Positions 1 through 6,341 of a DNA stretch of 8,099 bases are shown piece by piece. This stretch comes from JAEMQF01 sp049297615. GTDB taxonomy: Bacteria > Pseudomonadota > Gammaproteobacteria > Burkholderiales > Burkholderiaceae_C. Under the pieces are notes generated by a model, which was given only the letters and a program-made list of their open reading frames with translations, did not search any database and had not been told where the DNA came from. The stretch lies in the NCBI GenBank assembly GCA_049297615.1, contig JBAQUQ010000423.1, positions 1-8,099 of the forward strand, written 5' to 3'. The position numbers were made by a program, and so were the translations under genes. How positions within the stretch are numbered: the first letter of the stretch is position 1; each line of letters opens with the position of its first letter.

Positions 1-931
1 TGTCTTGGGTGTCGGCAATGACCACGGGTTTGTCCGCAGCGCCGGCCAGGCGCAGCGCTGCCGACACGGCGTCGCGCGCTTCCAAAAACTCGAGCTTCCA
101 CTGCGTCGGCTCGGACGCGTGCAGGTAGAGCTGCTGCACCGCGCGCTGCGCTGCCTGCCCATGGCCCCAGACCATGGGCGCACATTCGTCGAAGTCCGAT
201 GCTGGAAAACCCATGCAAAAGCTCAGCGTCGCGGCGTGCTCACGTTCCAATGCCTCGAGCGCGCCGTACAAAGTCCTGGCCGGCTCCGTCCAGGTGCTTT
301 GCGCGTTCAGCGGAATCAGAAACGGCAGGCGCTGCGAATGCACGGGCTCGCGCGCGCCGAAGCTGAAACGCCGCGCGAGCAGCTCGGCGGCGCGCGCGCC
401 CGTGTCGGCCATGTCGACATGCGGGTAGCTGCGATACGCCACCAGGGCGTCGGCGAGCATCAGCATGCGCTGCGTCACATTGGCGTGCAGGTCCAGGCTC
501 GCGACGATGGGGACTCCCGGCCCGACGATGGCGCGCAGGCGTGCCAGCAATTCGCCCTCGCTGTCGTCGGCGTGTTCAGCCACTGCCGCGCCGTGCAGGT
601 CGAGGTAGATGGCGTCCAGGCCGTTGTTTTGGCGGGCGTGCAGCACGTCCTCAGAGATGGCGCCGGCAATGCGCTCGAACGCATCGCGCGTGACGAACGA
701 CGACGGGATCGCGCCGGCCCAGCACGACGGGATCAGCGTCCATCCCCAGCGCTTGGCCGCGGCGATGAAACCCGCCACCGGGATATTGATGCCGCTCAAC
801 TCGTCTTGCATCGCCTGGCCGCGAACGAAGGCAGGAAACGAATCGCCGCGCGTGAAGGCGGCCCAGTCGGCCAGGCTCGGCGCGAAGGTGTTGGTTTCGT
901 GTTGGTAGCCGGCGATCAGGACACGCGTCAT
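1..931 (-). CDS. M81 family metallopeptidase (MlrC/microcystinase-like), C-terminus cut off by the window edge
   Basis: My own minus-strand translation gives 310 residues with no stop, beginning MTRVLIAGYQHETNTFAP. HETNTF (residues 11-16), YLDLHGA (109-115) and SLDLHAN (145-151) are hallmark motifs of the M81/MlrC family. The two D-L-H motifs (D111/H113 and D147/H149) and H11/E12 are the likely metal-binding positions. The visible part ends at VVIADTQD, just where the family usually continues into a glycine-rich N-P-G-G-G stretch, so roughly the last third of the usual ~490-residue protein lies outside. The ATG at 931-929 has an AGGA ribosome-binding site 6 bases upstream (938-941), and the N-terminal strand fits the family. 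There is no signal peptide, so the enzyme is probably cytoplasmic. It starts 32 bases after the fused ATPase gene and is probably the operon's last visible gene. MlrC itself hydrolyses linear microcystin peptides, but most relatives have unknown substrates, and here it may cleave whatever the transporter imports. Family is confident; substrate is unknown. Confidence 0.93.
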   Translation of the reverse strand, partial: MTRVLIAGYQHETNTFAPSLADWAAFTRGDSFPAFVRGQAMQDELSGINIPVAGFIAAAKRWGWTLIPSCWAGAIPSSFVTRDAFERIAGAISEDVLHARQNNGLDAIYLDLHGAAVAEHADDSEGELLARLRAIVGPGVPIVASLDLHANVTQRMLMLADALVAYRSYPHVDMADTGARAAELLARRFSFGAREPVHSQRLPFLIPLNAQSTWTEPARTLYGALEALEREHAATLSFCMGFPASDFDECAPMVWGHGQAAQRAVQQLYLHASEPTQWKLEFLEARDAVSAALRLAGAADKPVVIADTQD

Positions 932-963
932 ATGGATTCCTGCGAGGGTGCTGAACTGAGAGC

Positions 964-2610
964 TCACGCGCCGCCGAAAGCGAAACCGCGCCCGGGTGCG
1001 GCGGCGAACAGCGAGCGCGTGTACTCATGCTGCGGCGCGCCGAAAACGCGGTGCGCCGGACCGTATTCGACGACGCGGCCCTGCGACATCACGGCGAGCT
1101 GGTCGCACACCTGGGAAGCGACGCGCAGGTCGTGGGTGATGAACAGCATCGCCAGGTTCAGGCGCGAGCGGATCTCTTCAAGCAGCGCCAGCACCTGGGC
1201 CTGCACCGAAACGTCGAGCGCGGAGACGGCTTCGTCGGCGATCAGCAGTTCGGGTTCCAGCATCAGCGCGCGTGCGATGCAGATGCGCTGGCGCTGGCCA
1301 CCTGAGAACTGATGCGGGTAGCGCTGCATCGCCTGGGGGTCCATGCGCACCAGCGCGAGCAAATCCTCGGCCTTGCTGAGCGCCGCCTGTCGGCTCATGC
1401 CGTAGTTCATCGGGCCTTCGATCAGCGCCTGAGCGATGGTGCGGCGCGGATTGAGCGAGCGGTAGGGGTCTTGAAAAACGATCTGCACGCGCTTGCGCAA
1501 GGGGCGCAGCGCCGAGGCGCTCAGGCTTGCGATGTCGATGCCGCCCTGGCCGTCCTCACCCGCCCCGAGCAGGACCGAGCCGCCGCTGGGGTCGATCAAG
1601 CGCACGATGCAGCGCGCCACGGTGGACTTGCCCGCGCCCGATTCGCCGACGATGCCCAGGGTTTGGCCACGGCGGATTTCGAGGTTCACGTCGTAGGCGC
1701 CATGCACGGGGCGGCGCTTGCCGAACCGGCTCTTGTCCTGATAGGTCTTGGCCAGAGCCTTGACCTGCAAGACCAGCGGTGCGCCCGCGTCGTGCGGCCG
1801 CTCTCTGAATTGCAGGGTCGGCACGGCCGCCATCAGCATGCGTGAGTAGGCATGAAGCGGGCGCTGCAACACCGCTTGTTTGGGCCCGAGTTCGAGCAAG
1901 TCGCCCAGGCGCAACACGGCGACGCGCTGCGCCACTTCGGCGACGACGCCGAAATCGTGCGTGATGAACAAAACGCCCGTGCCGTGTTTGGCCTGGAGTT
2001 CGAGCACGAGCTTGAGAATCTGCGCCTGCGTCGTCACGTCCAGCGCCGTGGTCGGTTCATCGGCGATCAGCAGGGCGGGTTCGAGCACGAGCGCCATGGC
2101 GATCATGATGCGCTGGCGCTGCCCGCCCGAGAGTTGGTGCGGATAACTCGCGAGCATGCGCTCGGGGTCGGGCAGCATCACTTCCCTGACGATGGCTCGT
2201 ATCTTCTCGCGGCGCTGCGCGCTCGACAGCTTTGTGTGTTGCCTCAGGACCTCGTCGATCTGGTCGCCGCAGTTCATCACCGGGTTCAGCGCCGTCATCG
2301 GCTCCTGGAAGATCATCGCCATGCGTGTGGCACGCAATTGACGAAGGCGCACCTGCGGCGCATGCGTGATGTCTTCGCCTTGCAGCAGGATCTGGCCGCC
2401 AGCCACCGGCAATGTCTTGGGCAGGAGCCCCATCACGGCCTGCGCGATCACCGACTTGCCCGAACCCGACTCGCCGACCAGGCAAACGATTTCGCCGCGG
2501 CCGACGTCGAACGAGACATCGCGCACGGCCGTCGTGCGGTCGCTTCCCGCGGGCAGCGCGATCGTCAGGCCCCTGAGCTCGAGGACAGCCCGATCCGCCC
2601 CTGCATTCAT
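964..2610 (-). CDS. Fused two-domain ATP-binding protein of a dipeptide/oligopeptide ABC importer (DppD-DppF fusion type)
   Basis: This 548-residue cytoplasmic protein carries two complete nucleotide-binding domains. Domain 1 has Walker A GESGSGKS (46-53), Q-loop Gln102, signature LSGGQ (160-164), Walker B ending in D184-E185 and switch His218. Domain 2 has Walker A GESGAGKS (322-329), Q-loop Gln380, signature FSGGQ (435-439), Walker B ending in D459-E460 and His493. All catalytic elements are intact, so both sites should bind and hydrolyse ATP. After domain 1 there is the short PLHAYSRMLMAAVP segment (251-264), typical of oligopeptide-transporter ATPases. The cysteine-rich tail that follows it in stand-alone DppD/OppD is missing, and the linker runs straight into domain 2. 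DEAVSALD in domain 2, rather than DEPVSALD, is also seen in GsiA-like fused ATPases. The start codon overlaps the dppC-like stop as ATGA, which indicates translational coupling. It should pair with the two permeases just upstream. Class and role are confident; substrate is unknown. Confidence 0.96.
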   Translation of the reverse strand: MNAGADRAVLELRGLTIALPAGSDRTTAVRDVSFDVGRGEIVCLVGESGSGKSVIAQAVMGLLPKTLPVAGGQILLQGEDITHAPQVRLRQLRATRMAMIFQEPMTALNPVMNCGDQIDEVLRQHTKLSSAQRREKIRAIVREVMLPDPERMLASYPHQLSGGQRQRIMIAMALVLEPALLIADEPTTALDVTTQAQILKLVLELQAKHGTGVLFITHDFGVVAEVAQRVAVLRLGDLLELGPKQAVLQRPLHAYSRMLMAAVPTLQFRERPHDAGAPLVLQVKALAKTYQDKSRFGKRRPVHGAYDVNLEIRRGQTLGIVGESGAGKSTVARCIVRLIDPSGGSVLLGAGEDGQGGIDIASLSASALRPLRKRVQIVFQDPYRSLNPRRTIAQALIEGPMNYGMSRQAALSKAEDLLALVRMDPQAMQRYPHQFSGGQRQRICIARALMLEPELLIADEAVSALDVSVQAQVLALLEEIRSRLNLAMLFITHDLRVASQVCDQLAVMSQGRVVEYGPAHRVFGAPQHEYTRSLFAAAPGRGFAFGGA

Positions 2611-3548
2611 AGCCGCTTGGCCATCTTGGGGTCGAGCGTGTCGCGAAGGCCATCGCCCAGGATGTTCACCGCCAGCACCGTCACGGCGAGAAAAATCCCG
2701 GGAAAGAAAATATTGTGAGGGTACTCGTTGAACTGGGCCCGGCCCTCGGCCATCACATTGCCCCAGGTCGGAATCTCCGGTGGCAGGCCGACGCCGAGGA
2801 AGGACAGAATCGCTTCGACCAGGATGCCCGAGGCACAGATGAAGGTGCCCTGCACCACGAGGGGCGCCATGGTATTGGGCAAGATGTGGCGCAGCATGAT
2901 CTTGTGCGTCGGCGTTCCCAGCGACACGGCGGCTTCAACATAAGGCTCCTCGCGGATCGTCAATACGAGGGAGCGCACCAGGCGCGTGACGCGCGGAATC
3001 TCCGGCACGGCGATGGCGATCACGACGGTCGCCAGGCTGCCGCGCCACATCGCGACGAGGGCGATGGCGATCAGGATCGCCGGAATCGCCATCACGCCGT
3101 CCATCACCCGCATGAGCAAGCCATCGAGCCGGCGCAGGTAGCCCGCGCACAGGCCCAGCACGATGCCCATGGCCAGGGCCACCAGGGCCGTGCAGACGCC
3201 CACGATCAGCGACACCTGGGTGCCGTAGATCACCCGGCTGTAGATGTCGCGGCCGAAACTGTCCGAACCCATCAGGAAGCGGTGCTTCAGCGTCTCGCCC
3301 TCCAGCGTCGTGATCTCGCCGTGTGCGCCGGGCAGCAGGTCGCGGCTTGCCGGGTCGAACAGGGAGGGGTCGACCGTTCCCAGCCAAGGTGCGAGCAGTG
3401 CGATCGTCAGCAGCACGATCAGGACGACGCCACCGATGCGAACCGAAACATTGCGCCGAACGCGCATCCAGGCGCTGGCTTGCGTGCGCACCGACCCTGC
3501 TTCGATCGACAGGGCTTCGAAGCTCGCGGGGTCGGCGGGATGATTCAT
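2607..3548 (-). CDS. Dipeptide/oligopeptide ABC transporter permease, DppC-like
   Basis: This 313-residue inner-membrane protein has the DppC/OppC plan. A charged cytoplasmic N-terminus (about 1-36) precedes the first membrane helix (about 37-57). A periplasmic loop follows and carries FLMGSDSFGRDIYSRVIYGT (91-110), a hallmark of this permease family. Further hydrophobic helices lie near 113-135, 150-185, 227-250 and 282-300. The ATPase-coupling EAA loop is clear: EAAVSLG (205-211), then HILPN (221-225). The C-terminal GDGLRDTLDPKMAKRL is also standard. The gene starts 40 bases after the DppB-like gene, has only a weak GA-rich ribosome-binding site, and its stop overlaps the ATPase start by 4 bases. 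It should form the translocation channel as a heterodimer with the DppB-like protein. The name reflects family resemblance and does not show dipeptide specificity. Confidence 0.95.
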   Translation of the reverse strand: MNHPADPASFEALSIEAGSVRTQASAWMRVRRNVSVRIGGVVLIVLLTIALLAPWLGTVDPSLFDPASRDLLPGAHGEITTLEGETLKHRFLMGSDSFGRDIYSRVIYGTQVSLIVGVCTALVALAMGIVLGLCAGYLRRLDGLLMRVMDGVMAIPAILIAIALVAMWRGSLATVVIAIAVPEIPRVTRLVRSLVLTIREEPYVEAAVSLGTPTHKIMLRHILPNTMAPLVVQGTFICASGILVEAILSFLGVGLPPEIPTWGNVMAEGRAQFNEYPHNIFFPGIFLAVTVLAVNILGDGLRDTLDPKMAKRL

Positions 3549-3588
3549 CGTGCAGCGCTCTTGACCGACGGGCTCGAATCGATGGCCG

Positions 3589-4530
3589 TCAAAAACGGAT
3601 GCGCGGATCGAAGAACAGGTAGGACAGATCGACCAGCAAATTGATCATCACGTAGGCGAACGAGAACAGCAGGATCACGCCCTGGATGGTGGGAAAGTCG
3701 CGCGCGAGAACGGCGTCGACGGTGAGTCGCCCCAGGCCCGGAATCGCATACACCGATTCGGTGACGACCACGCCGCCGATCAGCAGCGCAACGCCGATGC
3801 CGATGACGGTGACGATGGGCACGGCGGCGTTGGCCAGTGCGTGGCGCAGCAGCACGGTCGATTCGGGCAGGCCCTTGGCGCGCGCCGTGCGGATGTAATC
3901 CTCACCCAGGGTTTCCAGCACCGAGGCGCGCGTGACGCGCGCGATCAAGGCGATATAGATGACCGAAAGGGTGATCGCCGGCAAGGCGAGGTGATGGAGC
4001 CACGGGCCGGGCCCGTCGGCCAGGCGTTTGTAGCCCTGCACCGGCAGCCAGCCGAGCTTGAGCGAGACGAGCCAGATCAGCATATAGGCGAGCACGAAGA
4101 TCGGAATCGAAAAGCCGAGGACTGAAAAGCCCATCAGGCCGCGATCGAGCCAGCCGCCGAAACGCCAAGCCGCAAGCACGCCCAGCGGCACGGCCACCAG
4201 CACGGCAATGCCGATCGTGATGGCGGCGAGCGACAGCGTCGGCTCCAGGCGCTGGCCGATGAGCGTGGCGACGTCGATCTTGTAATAGAAGGACTGGCCG
4301 AGATCGCCGCGCAGCACCTTGCCGAACCAGATCGCGTACTGCTGCGGGATCGAGCGGTCCAGTCCGAGACCGGTGCGGATCTGCGCGATCTGCTCGGTGC
4401 TCGCCGCGTCACCCGCCATCACTGCCGCCGGATCCCCCGGGCTCAGGCGCAGCATCAGGAACACCAGCAGCGAGACGATCAGCAGGACGGGGATCGTCGC
4501 AGCCAGCCGGCGTGCGAGGAAGGCGAACAT
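3589..4530 (-). CDS. Dipeptide/oligopeptide ABC transporter permease, DppB-like
   Basis: This 313-residue inner-membrane protein starts with MFAFLARRLAATIPVLL, the usual DppB/OppB start, in which a short basic stretch leads into the first helix (about 10-28). The conserved RLSPGDPA (28-35) follows, then GLGLDRSIPQQYAIWF (54-69), and five more hydrophobic helices near 98-120, 133-157, 180-199, 235-258 and 283-305. The EAA-type coupling loop is YIRTARAKG (212-220) followed by LLRHALANAAVP (227-238). ESVYAIPGLGRL (258-269) and the C-terminal FFDPRIRF are family signatures. Length matches the usual 305-340 residues. I see no clear ribosome-binding site before the ATG at 4530, but the conserved N-terminus supports this start. 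It lies 81 bases downstream of the binding-protein gene and is expected to pair with the DppC-like permease. Confidence 0.95.
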   Translation of the reverse strand: MFAFLARRLAATIPVLLIVSLLVFLMLRLSPGDPAAVMAGDAASTEQIAQIRTGLGLDRSIPQQYAIWFGKVLRGDLGQSFYYKIDVATLIGQRLEPTLSLAAITIGIAVLVAVPLGVLAAWRFGGWLDRGLMGFSVLGFSIPIFVLAYMLIWLVSLKLGWLPVQGYKRLADGPGPWLHHLALPAITLSVIYIALIARVTRASVLETLGEDYIRTARAKGLPESTVLLRHALANAAVPIVTVIGIGVALLIGGVVVTESVYAIPGLGRLTVDAVLARDFPTIQGVILLFSFAYVMINLLVDLSYLFFDPRIRF

Positions 4531-4583
4531 CGTGTGCGCGCAGCGGCGGTGAGTGAATCAGGGCCGAAGGCCTCTGGCCAAGA

Positions 4584-4608
4584 CGGGGTCGGGCGCAGCT
4601 CGGCCCCG
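4584..4608 (-). promoter_or_regulatory. Possible intercistronic stem-loop between binding-protein and permease genes
   Basis: Read on the transcribed strand, CGGGG (4608-4604) can pair with CCCCG (4588-4584) across a 15-base GC-rich loop. It starts 3 bases after the binding-protein stop codon. Two smaller GGCC-based hairpins are possible just downstream (about 4565-4580). Such structures often protect the binding-protein mRNA or partly terminate transcription, so that binding protein is made in excess over permease. There is no T-run, and short GC-rich stems arise by chance at this base composition, so this is a weak call. Confidence 0.25.
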
Positions 4609-4611
4609 CTC

Positions 4612-6198
4612 TCAATTCTTCCGAAGGTTCCAATACACGTTGCCATTGGTGATGAAAAACCCGGTGATGTTCTTGCGCGCCGCCATCGGCTGGTTGTACT
4701 CGCCCAGGGGCGCATGGGTCGCCACTTCGAAGGCGCGTGCGTGCAACTGGTCGGCCAACTTTTTCTTCGTCGGCTCGTCGGTGGCGCGCATGAACTGGGC
4801 GCGCAGATCGATCATCTTGTCGTCGCTGGCCCAGCCGAACCAGCCCGACTTTTCGCCGCGCGTGTCCATCGTCGGATTGGCGATCGGGCTCCACACGTCG
4901 AACGCCTGCCAGGCGGTGAGAAACATGTTCCAGCCGCCCTTGTCCGGCGGGTCTTTCTTGGCGCGGCGGCCGACCAGGGTCTGCCAGTCCATCGCCTGAA
5001 GATCGACCTTGAAACCGGCCTGGCGCAGCAGCTGCGCTGCCACGTCGGGCAACTTCTGGATCGCCGCGAGATCGGTGGGCTTCATCAGCACGACCGGCGT
5101 TCCGTCGTAGCCCGAGGCCTTGAGCAAGTCCTGGGCCTTCTTCATGTTCGACTTCGCCTGGATATCGCTGCCGGCCGTGCTGCCGAAGGGCGTGCCGCAG
5201 ATGAACATGCTCGCGCAGGGTTTGTACAGCTCTTTCACGCCGACCTGGGCGCGCAGGAACGGCTCCTGCGCGAACGCGGCGAGCGCGGCCTGGCGCACCT
5301 TGGCATCGTTGAAGGGCTTGTGCAGGTGGTTGAATCGCGCCATGTACTGCAGGCCGATGTTCGCGTACGGCGCGAGCTGCAGGGTCGGGTCGGCCTTGAC
5401 GGTCTCGTAGTGGTCGAAGCCGAGCGCTTCGATGATGTCGACCTCACCGTTCTTCAGCGCGTTGACCTGGGCCTGCGCGTCGCGCAGCGCGAGGTTCCAC
5501 TCGACCCGGTCGACGTAGACGAACTTGCCGCCGGTGGTTCCCGAGGGCGGCTCGCTGCGCGCAAGGTATTTCGCATTCTTCAGGTACACCGCCTTGTCGC
5601 CCGGCTTGAATTCGTCCTTCTGGAAGACGAAGGGGCCGGAGCCGATGTGCTCCTCAATCTGCTTGAATGCATCGGTCTCGGCGATCCGCTTGGGCATGAT
5701 GAACGGAACGTTCGACGACGGCTTGCCCAGCGCTTCGAGAACGAAACCGCAGGCCTCGCCCAGGAAGATGCGGAAGGTGTCGGGCGCGGGCGAATCCATG
5801 CGCTGCACGAAGCCCATGAGGGCGCTGCCCATCGCGTCGCGCTTGCCCCAGCGGGCCAGCGAGGCGATCACGTCTTCACCCGTGACGCCTCTGCCGTCGT
5901 GGAACTCGAGGCCTTTGCGCAGCTTGAATGTCCACAAGCGGTGGTCGCCGCTCTCCGTCCACGACTCCACCATCTGCGGCTTGATCCTGGCGTTCTCGTC
6001 GGTACCGAACAGGGTGTCGTAAATCATGTAGCCGTGGTTGCGGCTCATGTAGGCCGTGGTCCAGATGGGGTCGAGGATCGCGAGGTTGGAGTGCGGCACG
6101 ATGCGCAAGACTTTCTCCTGTGCGATCGCCGCGGATTGCGCGAGCACGGTGCCGGCAGCAAGGGCCAGTACCAACCACGGTCTGCGTTGTAGCTTCAT
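4612..6198 (-). CDS. Periplasmic substrate-binding protein of a dipeptide/oligopeptide ABC importer (SBP family 5, DppA-like)
   Basis: This 528-residue secreted protein captures the solute and hands it to the permeases. The N-terminus MKLQRRPWLVLALAAG is a classic signal peptide: basic head, hydrophobic core and a likely cut after A26 (AIA before QEK). There is no lipobox cysteine, so it should be soluble in the periplasm. The mature protein has family-5 landmarks: LDPIWTTAYMSRNHGYMIYD (42-61), the F-K-L-R-K-G-L-E-F-H-D-G stretch (91-102), the GSGPF motif (186-190), NGEVDII (250-256) and a Cys328/Cys334 pair that could form a disulfide. An in-frame ATG at 6291 would add 31 residues ahead of the signal peptide; I chose 6198 because it places the signal peptide at the N-terminus and has a GAAAGG ribosome-binding site 5 bases upstream. 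It is the first gene of the minus-strand operon. The ligand cannot be predicted from sequence; relatives bind peptides, opines, glutathione, nickel chelates and other solutes. Confidence 0.95.
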   Translation of the reverse strand: MKLQRRPWLVLALAAGTVLAQSAAIAQEKVLRIVPHSNLAILDPIWTTAYMSRNHGYMIYDTLFGTDENARIKPQMVESWTESGDHRLWTFKLRKGLEFHDGRGVTGEDVIASLARWGKRDAMGSALMGFVQRMDSPAPDTFRIFLGEACGFVLEALGKPSSNVPFIMPKRIAETDAFKQIEEHIGSGPFVFQKDEFKPGDKAVYLKNAKYLARSEPPSGTTGGKFVYVDRVEWNLALRDAQAQVNALKNGEVDIIEALGFDHYETVKADPTLQLAPYANIGLQYMARFNHLHKPFNDAKVRQAALAAFAQEPFLRAQVGVKELYKPCASMFICGTPFGSTAGSDIQAKSNMKKAQDLLKASGYDGTPVVLMKPTDLAAIQKLPDVAAQLLRQAGFKVDLQAMDWQTLVGRRAKKDPPDKGGWNMFLTAWQAFDVWSPIANPTMDTRGEKSGWFGWASDDKMIDLRAQFMRATDEPTKKKLADQLHARAFEVATHAPLGEYNQPMAARKNITGFFITNGNVYWNLRKN

Positions 6199-6203
6199 AC
6201 CGG

Positions 6204-6209
6204 CCTTTC
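6204..6209 (-). promoter_or_regulatory. Ribosome-binding site that fixes the binding-protein start
   Basis: GAAAGG on the minus strand lies 5 bases before the ATG at 6198-6196. It supports this start over the in-frame ATG at 6291, which would put 31 extra residues before an otherwise standard signal peptide. Confidence 0.7.
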
Positions 6210-6242
6210 GAAGGACTGTGACAAGGCGCCAGGGCAGCGCTT

Positions 6243-6278
6243 GCCGGCGCATTGTGGCGGCTCGCGAGTCGCGCCGGC
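6243..6278. promoter_or_regulatory. Perfect 8-base inverted repeat in the divergent intergenic region (candidate operator)
   Basis: GCCGGCGC (6243-6250) and GCGCCGGC (6271-6278) are exact reverse complements separated by 20 bases. Inside them is another exact palindrome, CTCGCGAG (6261-6268), flanked by a further imperfect dyad (CGC at 6270-6272 against GCG at 6257-6259). The repeat sits in the 143-base gap between the minus-strand transporter operon and the plus-strand aminotransferase gene, the usual place for a regulator site or divergent promoters. I could not find a convincing -35/-10 pair on either strand. AATAAC (6310-6315) is a weak plus-strand -10 candidate without a matching -35. 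High GC content makes chance palindromes fairly likely. Confidence 0.3.
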
Positions 6279-6341
6279 TTGGGGCAAACACCCGGCGCGG
6301 TCACGCTCGAATAACATGGGCGCGCACTCACTCCATCGCCC

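Noticed and set aside
1..931. Claim that this operon degrades microcystin because of the MlrC-like protein
   Set aside because: Only one of the mlr genes has a relative here; no MlrA, MlrB or MlrD is visible, and most M81 proteins are unrelated to microcystin use.
5..1312. A 435-codon open frame on the plus strand across the M81 gene and the end of the ATPase gene
   Set aside because: It spans two real minus-strand genes and their gap, its composition is low in hydrophobic structure, and no domain is visible.
1852..3644. Long plus-strand open frames (about 1852-2718 and 2715-3644) opposite the ATPase and DppC-like genes
   Set aside because: They read as Arg/His/Gln-rich sequence without motifs, opposite genes with full sets of conserved motifs.
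4534..6192. A 552-codon open frame on the plus strand, antisense to the binding-protein gene
   Set aside because: The translation is rich in Arg, Ala, Gly and His with no recognisable motif, while the opposite strand encodes a clear family-5 binding protein with a signal peptide. It is the usual codon-bias shadow in GC-rich DNA.
6199..6291. A 31-residue N-terminal extension of the binding protein from an ATG at 6291
   Set aside because: It would bury the signal peptide inside the protein, and the start at 6198 has its own well-placed GAAAGG.
6279..6315. Plus-strand promoter made of TTGGGG (6279-6284) and AATAAC (6310-6315)
   Set aside because: The spacing is 25 bases, well outside the normal 16-18, and both hexamers are poor matches.
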